Origin: JAIVJG01 sp964236735
GTDB taxonomy: Bacteria; Acidobacteriota; Blastocatellia; Pyrinomonadales; Pyrinomonadaceae
Assembly (NCBI GenBank): GCA_964236735.1
Contig: CAXSFM010000002.1
Coordinates: 62,001 to 126,000 of the forward strand
Reading direction: 5' to 3'
Length of the DNA stretch: 64,000 bases
Shown: piece after piece, positions 42,772 through 49,416 of the stretch
How the letters are laid out: each line of letters begins with the position of its first letter
Numbering within the stretch: the first letter of the stretch is position 1
Translations under genes and position numbers: made by a program
The notes under the pieces: model-generated
Database searches by the model: none
The model's input: only the letters and a program-made list of their open reading frames with translations
What the model was told of the DNA's origin: nothing

Positions 42772-43668
42772 TCAATCTTTCGACACGTCGAGCTGGTCGT
42801 TGGATTGTAGCCCGGTCGTTTCTTCCTTTGAGAAGACGATGCCGGCGGCGACTTCATCGGGGATGCGCGTCCAGCCTGCGGGCGTGTGCCTGAACGTCTC
42901 GGACGAGGCGGGTTGAAAGACGTTGCTTTCAGGATGCCACGCGAGACGCTCGACGTTGATGTGCGGGTGCTGGATGCGAATGACGTTGAACGAATTCGTC
43001 TCGCCGCGCCCGCGCGTGGAGGTAGCTGTGCCCGCCTGCACGATGAGCGCGGAGTGGCCTTGAATCTTGTAACGCTCGGCGGTGTGTCCGGTGTGCGTGA
43101 GGTGTAGGTGTCCGGCGAGAAGCAAGTCCGCGCCGCACGCGGCGAGCGCATCCATCGCCATTTGCGCGCGCCCGACGAGTTCGCGCTCGTCCGTGCCTTC
43201 GGGCACGTCGAAGGGATGATGCGTGACGATGATCTTCGTCACATCGTCAGGGTAAGCGCACATCATTTCGCGGATGTGGGCGATTTGCTCCTCGTTGACG
43301 CGCCCGTACTTGACCGTTAAAGAGCGCGCGGTGTTGATGCCGATGACGGCGATTTCTTCATCCGCGAAAGACGGCGTGAGATCGTCCGTGATGTGGCGCC
43401 GGTACTTATCGAGCGGGCGCGCGAAACGGTCGAAAACGTTGTGCAGAGGGATGTCGTGATTGCCCGGCACGACGATCTGCGGCGACGGCAGCGCGTCTAA
43501 AAATGCGCGCGCCTCTTTGAACTGTTCCGAGCGCGCGCGCTGCGTCAAATCACCGGAGACGACGATGACATCCGGCGCGCTTTCGTTGACGAAGGAGATG
43601 AGCGGCGCGAGCGTCGCTTCATCAACGTGCCCGAAATGCAGGTCTGAGAGGTGAATGATTTTACGCAT
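42772..43668 (-). CDS. Calcineurin-type metallophosphoesterase
   Basis: The 298-residue enzyme has the full phosphoesterase motif set: IIHLSDLHFG (D-x-H), VVSGDLTQR (GD), VPGNHDIPL (GNHD), THHPFD and LAGHLHLTHTGH (GHxH). These residues form the two-metal centre. The arrangement is like that of Icc-type cyclic nucleotide phosphodiesterases, but the specificity cannot be inferred. No signal peptide is present. It is co-directional with the lipid kinase upstream, with a heptad hairpin in the 66-base gap. Confidence 0.88.
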   Translation of the reverse strand: MRKIIHLSDLHFGHVDEATLAPLISFVNESAPDVIVVSGDLTQRARSEQFKEARAFLDALPSPQIVVPGNHDIPLHNVFDRFARPLDKYRRHITDDLTPSFADEEIAVIGINTARSLTVKYGRVNEEQIAHIREMMCAYPDDVTKIIVTHHPFDVPEGTDERELVGRAQMAMDALAACGADLLLAGHLHLTHTGHTAERYKIQGHSALIVQAGTATSTRGRGETNSFNVIRIQHPHINVERLAWHPESNVFQPASSETFRHTPAGWTRIPDEVAAGIVFSKEETTGLQSNDQLDVSKD

Positions 43669-43679
43669 AACTTTTTAAG

Positions 43680-43756
43680 TGATGAGTGATGAGAGATAAG
43701 TGATGAGAAAGAAATTCTTGCTTTCTCTTATCACTTATCTCTCATCACTCATCACC
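43680..43756. repeat. Heptad hairpin, GTGATGA family
   Basis: GTGATGA, GTGATGA, GAGATAA, GTGATGA face a complementary array in TTATCACTTATC and TCTCATCACTCATCAC, with a 10-base loop reading AAATTCTTGC. The stop codon and last four to six residues of the lipid kinase (VMSDER) are encoded by the element. Confidence 0.94.
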
Positions 43757-44703
43757 GTCTTCGGAACGATGACATTGAGCGCGCCGGGGCGCACGCGGTA
43801 GTGGAGCGGCGTCGTCATAATTGTGACTTCGCCGTCGGTGGCGACGGGCAGACGCTTTGGCCTGTGCGTCTCGATCCAGACTTCTTTGACGCACATCGCG
43901 TCGAAGTCTTTCGACTCACGCAGACGCCCGAAGAGCGCGCGCACGCCGAGCCGCAGCAATCCTAACCGTCCCGTGCGATGCGTGACGTAGAGACTGAGCT
44001 GTCCGGCATCGAGGCAGGAGCGCGCGCCGACTTGAAAACTCTCCATCTGATATTCGTTATTGCCGATGAAGACGAAGGGCGTGCGGCGTCTAATCTCTTG
44101 CTCGTCGGCGTTGAGTCGGACGTTTAGAAACGGATAGCGGCGCAGCACGGAAAGCGCAGCCCAGAAAAACGCAGGCCACTTGCCGCGCCCCAGACGCTGC
44201 TGCATTTTCTCACGCTTACGCACGATGCGTGGGTAAAGTCCGAGACTCGAATTGTTGAGAAAGATGCGCCCTTCGACTTCGCCCACATCAACGCGCGAGA
44301 TGCGCCCCTCGCAGACGTTGCGCGCGGCGTCGGTAAGCGCGAGCGGAATGTGCAGGTCTTTAGCGAAATGGTTGAGCGTGCCGAGCGGAAGGATGCCGAG
44401 CGCGGCGTCCGTCCCGATGAGTTCGGAGGCGACGGCGTTGATCGTCCCATCACCGCCGCCCGCGACGATGATGCGCGCGCGTTCGTTGACGGCGCGGCGC
44501 GCGAAAGCGACGATCTCCGAGCCATCGCGCGCCACAGAGATGTGAGCCTCGACGCCGCACGCCGCGAAAGCTGCGGCAACTTCACTCTCTGCCGCATCCT
44601 TGTCGTCCGCGCCCGCGGTTGAATTGATGATCACCTCGACGCGCGCCGTGTCTGCGGCTTTCGTCGCGGTGTCGCGATTCGTCGTGCTTTGCGGAGCGGC
44701 CAT
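43735..44703 (-). CDS. Diacylglycerol kinase-family lipid kinase
   Basis: This 322-residue kinase contains the nucleotide-binding motif IIVAGGGDGTINAVASEL near 78, the substrate motif GILPLGTLNHFAKDL near 105, and late metal-site residues in SCLDAGQLSLYV and VATDGEVTI. It belongs to the DgkB/YegS/LCB5 group, which phosphorylates diacylglycerol or related lipids at the inner membrane. The N-terminal 20 residues are polar and variable. Its C-terminal tail runs into the heptad element at 43680. It is likely co-transcribed with the phosphoesterase gene. Confidence 0.92.
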   Translation of the reverse strand: MAAPQSTTNRDTATKAADTARVEVIINSTAGADDKDAAESEVAAAFAACGVEAHISVARDGSEIVAFARRAVNERARIIVAGGGDGTINAVASELIGTDAALGILPLGTLNHFAKDLHIPLALTDAARNVCEGRISRVDVGEVEGRIFLNNSSLGLYPRIVRKREKMQQRLGRGKWPAFFWAALSVLRRYPFLNVRLNADEQEIRRRTPFVFIGNNEYQMESFQVGARSCLDAGQLSLYVTHRTGRLGLLRLGVRALFGRLRESKDFDAMCVKEVWIETHRPKRLPVATDGEVTIMTTPLHYRVRPGALNVIVPKTVMSDER

Positions 44704-44736
44704 GTTATTCAGGAGAATCGCATCGGACAGAAACTA

Positions 44737-44774
44737 AAAAGGGCGAGTCTGCTGCGGAAGCGGCTCGCCCTTTT
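44737..44774 (-). terminator. Intrinsic terminator after the YtxH-like gene
   Basis: AAAAGGGCGAG at 44737-44747 and CTCGCCCTTTT at 44764-44774 form an 11-bp stem. On the minus strand it ends in T-rich sequence, 86 bases after the stop of the gene starting at 45717 and before the lipid kinase. Confidence 0.75.
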
Positions 44775-44859
44775 GCGTTTTGAACACGGCTTGATGAATG
44801 GCTGAAGGCGATTCATCTTTCGCGCGTCCGGTCGTTCCAATGTTGCCGGAACACAAGTT

Positions 44860-45717
44860 TTACGAAGCGCCGCCCGCGCGTGAAGCGGAGGCCGATGACG
44901 TTGCGCCGCCGACTGCTGACGACGGGTTGTCAGTGACAGCATCGCTGGCCGCAGATGCGCGCACCGCTTCATGTTCGGACTGACCACGCTGCGTCAATTT
45001 CTTCTGCGTGCTGAGATCAATGCCGATCATGTCTTTAAGCTTGCCGAGCAACGCCGGAAGAATGACGTTCTGCGCCGTCTTCGATAATTCTTCGACGGCG
45101 CGCGAGCCGAGCGTGGAAATCTCATCCTGCAAGCGGTCGTAAGCCTTCGTCTCTTTGAAACGATCAAGAAGACTGGGGCCATCCGGCTCTGCATCCTCTT
45201 CCGCAGATGTTGGTGACGGCGCGTCAGGAGCTTCGTAGCCGCTGCTGTAAGACGGTCGCGTCTCCGGCCCGACATCCGCGCTCATTCTCGAAGGCGAGGC
45301 TGCCGCGTAAGCCGCCGGTGCGCCGATGATCGCCTGCGCGGCGTAAGGACGCGACGAAGCGGATTCATTGTTCGCACGGTACAGAGCGTCCTCGGTATCG
45401 TAATCGTCATAATCATCGTCATCGTCGCTCTTGAACGCGCCGGCGACGCTATAACCGACGACGAGTCCGACGCCGAGCGCGCCGATGGCAAAGGGAATTG
45501 GGCGGCGACGATATTGCTCGCGCCAGTCGAGCGATTCGTTGATTGTGTTTCGCACCTGCTGGTATTGGTTAGACACAGTTTCCTTGATCTCCGTCACGGT
45601 TTGTGTGATTGATTCGCGCGCCTCTTCCATGCGACGCTGAAGCTCCGCTTTGGTCGAGTCTTCGTCCGTATCCGCATCCGAGACACGCGTGAGACTTAAA
45701 TTTCGTTCTTCAGCCAT
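44860..45717 (-). CDS. YtxH/DUF3618-like membrane protein
   Basis: This 285-residue protein has an N-terminal helical segment (about 20-65: RRMEEARESITQTVTEIKE) of the amphipathic kind seen in DUF3618 proteins, then one membrane helix (about 75-95: IPFAIGALGVGLVVGYSVAG). An acidic patch (five Asp in a row near 100) and a Ser/Ala/Pro-rich disordered stretch follow. A second helical region (about 185-245) contains FKETKAYDRLQDEISTLGS. Its start overlaps the end of the holin-like gene by 22 bases. Together with the next two genes it forms a small envelope-stress-type operon. No catalytic motif is seen. Confidence 0.7.
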   Translation of the reverse strand: MAEERNLSLTRVSDADTDEDSTKAELQRRMEEARESITQTVTEIKETVSNQYQQVRNTINESLDWREQYRRRPIPFAIGALGVGLVVGYSVAGAFKSDDDDDYDDYDTEDALYRANNESASSRPYAAQAIIGAPAAYAAASPSRMSADVGPETRPSYSSGYEAPDAPSPTSAEEDAEPDGPSLLDRFKETKAYDRLQDEISTLGSRAVEELSKTAQNVILPALLGKLKDMIGIDLSTQKKLTQRGQSEHEAVRASAASDAVTDNPSSAVGGATSSASASRAGGAS

Positions 45718-46157
45718 TGCTTATCCTTTCCGAGTTCCTCGATGCTTCTCTTCGGCGAGGGGTCAAATTTAGCGAGCCGGCTTTTGCCCATCAAAGCGAT
45801 GACGCCGCCGCCGACGAGATAGACGACGCCCGCGATCAGAAAGCCCAGCCCGTAGCTCTTCGGCCCGAATCTCTGCACGACGGCGGTTGGATTCTCAGTC
45901 GCGAACAATAAGGAGACGAAGCAAGCGACCGCGACGTTGACGAGCGCGAAGCCGATGATGGCGATCACCGCGCCGACCGCGATCATCACCGCGTTGCGCG
46001 CATAGACGGAAGCATCCTCCTTCAGCTCGACTTTCATCAAGCTCAATTTGGTGTCCACAAGCTGCATCACGTTGTCGCCCAGACGCCCGAACAACGAAGG
46101 CAGGCTGTCAATGTCGCCCCCGACATCCGCCGTCGCCCTCCTCTCTACTTCAGCCAT
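45696..46157 (-). CDS. Phage-holin superfamily (DUF1469-like) membrane protein
   Basis: The 153-residue product has an N-terminal soluble helix (LFGRLGDNVMQLVDTKLSLMKVELKED) and two membrane helices at about 55-78 and 100-120 with short loops. This is the architecture of the DUF1469/Actinobacteriophage holin-like superfamily, which is common in non-phage chromosomes. The ATG at 46157 gives MAEVERRATADV; six codons further up start a frame without a ribosome site. It overlaps the next gene and follows the DUF883-like gene, an arrangement often seen with YqjD/YqjE-type pairs. Confidence 0.75.
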   Translation of the reverse strand: MAEVERRATADVGGDIDSLPSLFGRLGDNVMQLVDTKLSLMKVELKEDASVYARNAVMIAVGAVIAIIGFALVNVAVACFVSLLFATENPTAVVQRFGPKSYGLGFLIAGVVYLVGGGVIALMGKSRLAKFDPSPKRSIEELGKDKQWLKNEI

Positions 46158-46180
46158 CGCTTTCCTCCCGACCACGCAGA

Positions 46181-46282
46181 GTTCAAAGTTGAATGTTCAA
46201 AGTTCAAAGCAAACGCTTGACGCAAGCGCGAGACTCAAGATTCAAAGCGAAATCTTTGAACCTTGAGCCTTGCGCTTTGAAC
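46181..46282. repeat. Heptad hairpin, GTTCAAA family
   Basis: GTTCAAA, GTTGAAT, GTTCAAA, GTTCAAA at the left face CTTTGAACCTTGAGCC and GCGCTTTGAAC at the right. The loop carries its own small hairpin with CGCTTGACGCAAGCG. It separates the DUF883-like and holin-like genes. Confidence 0.85.
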
Positions 46283-46285
46283 TTC

Positions 46286-46705
46286 CTAGCTTCGGCGACC
46301 GCCGCGCAGCAGCAGGCCGAGCACGAAACCGGCAGCCGCCGCCACGACGAGCGCCTGACCCGGATTCTGACGCGCGTACTGCTTGGTGTCTTCCATCACC
46401 TGCGCGTAGTCTGCGTTTCGCAAATCCTGGAACTTATCGCCGACGACTGACGCCTTGTCCGTGATGTAATCTTTGGCCTGCGTGGCCGCATCGGCGACCT
46501 TCTGGCCGTACTCTTTGGCCTGATCGGCGAGACCTGTTGCCGTGCCCGTCGCCGCGCCGCTGGTGCGCGCGATGCCGGTGTCGGTCGCGCTCGTCGAAGC
46601 CGCGCTGCCAGTTGAGGCGGAGCCGCCCGTGCTGCCTGTCGGGCTTGAATGACCCGCGTTGCCGGTCGCCGTCTTTGTCTCGTGATCAGATTTATTTTGT
46701 GACAT
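46286..46705 (-). CDS. DUF883/ElaB-YqjD-like protein
   Basis: The 139-residue protein starts MSQNKSDHETKTATGNAG at 46705 with AAGGAG nine bases upstream. The N-terminal half is a Ser/Thr/Gly/Ala-rich disordered stretch. The C-terminal half is helical: AKEYGQKVADAATQAKDY, then DTKQYARQNPGQALVVAAAAGFVLGLLLRGG. The last segment is the short hydrophobic tail typical of DUF883 proteins, which bind ribosomes in Escherichia coli. First gene of the three-gene membrane operon. The long upstream frame to 46939 is probably leader sequence. Confidence 0.8.
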   Translation of the reverse strand: MSQNKSDHETKTATGNAGHSSPTGSTGGSASTGSAASTSATDTGIARTSGAATGTATGLADQAKEYGQKVADAATQAKDYITDKASVVGDKFQDLRNADYAQVMEDTKQYARQNPGQALVVAAAAGFVLGLLLRGGRRS

Positions 46706-46980
46706 TTTCTTCTTCTCCTTCAATTGTGAATTACGCCGTCTCAAGTCTGAAGCCGGATAATAAAGCGCGCGAGCGTCTCGCCTCAAGGTTATCGCTTTAC
46801 CCGCCGCGCAGGTGCAAAAGGCGTGCCGACCTGCGCGCAAACGCTGGTACCCGAATGAAAGTCCGCCAGAGTTCGCGCTTCGACCTGCACGAGGCTCTCC
46901 AGAAACCCTTTTGTTTTGTTGTGAAAAGGTACGCGACACTCTAGCACAAGGTCGGGAACAATACAGCCTCAGGGTTTAGA
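46706..46980. other. Intergenic region, nothing recognised
   Basis: Between the divergent DUF883-like gene and the heptad element at 46981 I see no open frame with coding character, RNA gene or strong inverted repeat. It presumably carries the promoter of the DUF883-like operon, but no clear hexamers stand out. Confidence 0.5.
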
Positions 46981-47105
46981 GTAGGCAGAAAGCAGAAGGC
47001 AGAAGGCAGCTTAAGGCCAGTAGATGACGGCAGCCAACAACTTCCAACCGGAGACTCTGCCTTCATAACTCTTGTCTGCCCATTGCTTTCTGCTTTTTGC
47101 TTTCC
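46981..47105. repeat. Heptad hairpin, CAGAAGG family
   Basis: GTAGGCA, GAAAGCA, GAAGGCA, GAAGGCA at the left face GTCTGCCCATTGC and TTTCTGCTTTTTGC at the right. The loop ends in CTCTTGTC. It lies upstream of the TetR promoter and downstream of no gene, so it cannot be a plain terminator. A relative is at 8463. Confidence 0.88.
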
Positions 47106-47113
47106 ATCGTCGC

Positions 47114-47152
47114 TTGACAGCCTGCGCGTCCTGATGTAAGTAAGTACTTACT
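47114..47152 (+). promoter_or_regulatory. Promoter and 14-bp palindromic operator of the efflux operon
   Basis: TTGACA at 47114-47119 is followed after 17 bases by TAAGTA at 47137-47142. A perfect 14-bp palindrome AGTAAGTACTTACT at 47139-47152 covers the -10 region. The TetR gene starts about 40 bases further on. This is the classic layout for autorepression of a TetR-RND operon. Confidence 0.75.
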
Positions 47153-47193
47153 ATTTAACTCTCGTCAACTTATTTGGAAGAGTGTGGAGGGGC

Positions 47194-48033
47194 ATGACCA
47201 GACACGCAGACACGGCGCGCACGAACGCGATTTCGCCGGCAGCTTTAGGCGGTGGGGGGCGGATGGCAGCCGGAGATCGTCGCTCGCAGATCGTGCAGGT
47301 CGCGATGCGCCTCTTTTCCGAGCGCGGCTTTCGCGGCACGACCACTAAAGAAATCGCGTCGGCGGCGGGCGTCTCCGAAGCCATCATCTTTCGCCACTTC
47401 GCGACGAAGGAAGATTTGTACACGGCCATCATTGATTTCAAGGCGTGTGAGGGAAGCCTCGCGCAGCCGGGCGGCCCGGCCATCGAATCCATCCAATGTT
47501 CGTTTGCCGACGCCATGAGTAAGAAGGACGATCTCGCCGTCTTCGAGGGCATCGCCCTTGAGATGATGCGCCATCACGAGCAAGACCCGCAGTTTCTGCG
47601 ACTCCTTCTCTACTCCGCGCTTGAAGGACACCAACTCGCGCAGATGTTCTGGGACAGGAACGTGCGCGTGATGTACGAATTTCTGGGCAACTACGTCCGC
47701 GAGCGTCAGCGTGCAGGAGCGTTCCGCGACGTTGACCCGCTCGTCGCCGTGCGCGCCTTCATCGCGTCGGTCATCCATCACTCGCTCAATAATACGTTGT
47801 GGGAGAAAGACCCCGCGCGCCGTATTTTGAACCTCTCGAACGAGGACGCCGCGCGCGAGTTCACGGGGATTTTGCTCAAAGGCATTTCCATCGAACCGAA
47901 GTTGCGTCGTCTCGTACAGCAAGGACGGCGACAAAAATTGACGATCAGTAGCAACGCGCCGCGCCGTTCGCGTGGACAGAGCAAAGAACAGATTAAAGAG
48001 AGTCACTCGAAAGAAAAGTCCTTGAAAAAGTAG
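47194..48033 (+). CDS. TetR-family regulator of the RND efflux operon
   Basis: This repressor of about 279 residues has a helix-turn-helix domain at about 24-72 (AMRLFSERGFRGTTTKEIASAAGVSEAIIFRHFATKEDLYT). A helical effector-binding domain follows, ending in a basic lysine- and arginine-rich tail of about 40 residues. The ATG at 47194 is close behind GGAGG; an internal ATG at 47263 (MAAGDRRSQ) is an alternative. It is the first gene of a tetR, adaptor, pump, channel operon, with ten bases to the adaptor. The palindrome at 47139-47152 is its likely operator. Its inducer is unknown. Confidence 0.92.
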   Translation: MTRHADTARTNAISPAALGGGGRMAAGDRRSQIVQVAMRLFSERGFRGTTTKEIASAAGVSEAIIFRHFATKEDLYTAIIDFKACEGSLAQPGGPAIESIQCSFADAMSKKDDLAVFEGIALEMMRHHEQDPQFLRLLLYSALEGHQLAQMFWDRNVRVMYEFLGNYVRERQRAGAFRDVDPLVAVRAFIASVIHHSLNNTLWEKDPARRILNLSNEDAAREFTGILLKGISIEPKLRRLVQQGRRQKLTISSNAPRRSRGQSKEQIKESHSKEKSLKK

Positions 48034-48043
48034 AGACGAATTT

Positions 48044-49321
48044 ATGCGTAATTTCTCACGTCAAAACACACAGACGCTCGCGCTCAAATTGATGGCTGTG
48101 TTCATCCTCGGAGTCGCGGCCATCTCGTGCGGCGGCTCGCGCGCGCAGTCGAACAAAAAGGAAGGCGCGGCGGCGAACGCGACGCCGACGCCGGGCGCGG
48201 TGGACGTGACGACCGCCGCAGCCATCACGCGCGGCCTGCCGCGTTTCATCGAAGCGACCGGCGCGCTCGCGCCCGACGAGCAGACGGACGTTGCGCCGAC
48301 GGTCGGCGGGCGCGTCGTCGCGGTCGGAGTTGACCTCGGCAGCTACGTGCAGAAAGGGCAAGTCATCGTCCGTCTCGACGACGCGGACGCGCGTCTTCGC
48401 GTCGAGCAGTCGCAGGCGCAACTCGAACAGGCGCAGGCCGGCATACGCCAAGCCGAGGCGCGTCTCGGACTCAAACCGGGGCAGCGTTTCGAGCCGACGC
48501 GCGTCGCCGAAGTCGGGGCTGCGAAGGCCGCGCTCGATCTGGCGGAAAAGCAGTTGCATCGCTTCGAGTTGTTGATTGAATCGGGCGATGTCTCGCGCTC
48601 GGCCTACGATCAGCAGAAGGCGCAACGCGACCAGTTGCAACAGCAATACGAAGCGCAACTGACAGCCGCGCAGCAGAATTACGCGGCCATCAGCACGGCG
48701 CGCGCGGCGGCTCAGGCGTCGGCGGTCGCCGTCCAGCAATCGCAGAAAGGCGTGCGCGATGTGGTCATCTATGCGCCGATTAGCGGCTACGTCTCCGAGC
48801 GCACGGCTGACCTCGGCGAGTACGTCTCGACGAGCACGAAGGTCGCCACCATCGTCCGCACCAACCCGATGCGCGTCCGCATAGACATCCCGGAACAAAG
48901 CATCTCGAACATTCATCCGGGGCAGAGCGTGTCGGTGAGCGTCAGCGATTTTCCCGAACGCTCTTTCTCCGGCACGGTCGCGCGCATCTCGCCGAACGTG
49001 ACGGCCACTTCGCGCACGCTGACGGTCGAAGCCGAAGTGCAGAACAACGACGGCGCATTGAAGCCCGGCCAGTTCGCGACCGTCCGTATCCTGTTGCCGC
49101 AGACGACGCCCGCGATTCTCGTCCCCTCGCACGCCGTCCGCACCGAAGGCAGCACGAGCCGCATCTTCGTGATTAAAGACGGTATCGCGCAGGAGCGTCT
49201 CGTCCAGGTCGGACAGCAGGAAGGCGAACTCGTCGAAGTCAAAGGCAACATCGCCGAAGGCGAAGCGGTCGCCACCGGCAACGTCGAACAGTTGAGCGAC
49301 GGCTTGCCCGTCAAACAGTAA
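48044..49321 (+). CDS. RND efflux periplasmic adaptor lipoprotein
   Basis: This 425-residue membrane-fusion protein has an N-terminal lipobox around VAAISCGG (Cys near 29), so it is probably anchored by lipid. The biotinyl-lipoyl halves flank a long alpha-hairpin (about 115-230) that is rich in Gln, Ala and Glu (QSQAQLEQAQAGIRQAEARL). It then has VVIYAPISGYVSERTADLGEYV, the beta-barrel, and the membrane-proximal VPSHAVRTEG region. It bridges the pump and the outer-membrane channel. A second copy of the GTCAGCA heptad hairpin separates it from the pump gene. Confidence 0.95.
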   Translation: MRNFSRQNTQTLALKLMAVFILGVAAISCGGSRAQSNKKEGAAANATPTPGAVDVTTAAAITRGLPRFIEATGALAPDEQTDVAPTVGGRVVAVGVDLGSYVQKGQVIVRLDDADARLRVEQSQAQLEQAQAGIRQAEARLGLKPGQRFEPTRVAEVGAAKAALDLAEKQLHRFELLIESGDVSRSAYDQQKAQRDQLQQQYEAQLTAAQQNYAAISTARAAAQASAVAVQQSQKGVRDVVIYAPISGYVSERTADLGEYVSTSTKVATIVRTNPMRVRIDIPEQSISNIHPGQSVSVSVSDFPERSFSGTVARISPNVTATSRTLTVEAEVQNNDGALKPGQFATVRILLPQTTPAILVPSHAVRTEGSTSRIFVIKDGIAQERLVQVGQQEGELVEVKGNIAEGEAVATGNVEQLSDGLPVKQ

Positions 49322-49322
49322 A

Positions 49323-49392
49323 GCGGTCAGCAGTCAGCCATCAGCGATCAGCTTTTCTCTTTGCTGACTGCTGACCGCTGATGGCTGACTGC
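49323..49392. repeat. Heptad hairpin, GTCAGCA family
   Basis: GCGGTCA, GCAGTCA, GCCATCA, GCGATCA at the left pair with GCTGACTGCTGACC and GCTGATGGCTGACTGC at the right, with a 10-base loop. It lies inside the efflux operon immediately after the adaptor stop codon. Confidence 0.93.
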
Positions 49393-49416
49393 TCTTAAAC
49401 AAGCGGAGCTTGTGCT

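Noticed and set aside
45696..46157. Prophage remnant suggested by a holin-like protein
   Set aside because: The DUF1469/holin superfamily is common in ordinary chromosomes; no other phage genes or attachment sites are nearby.
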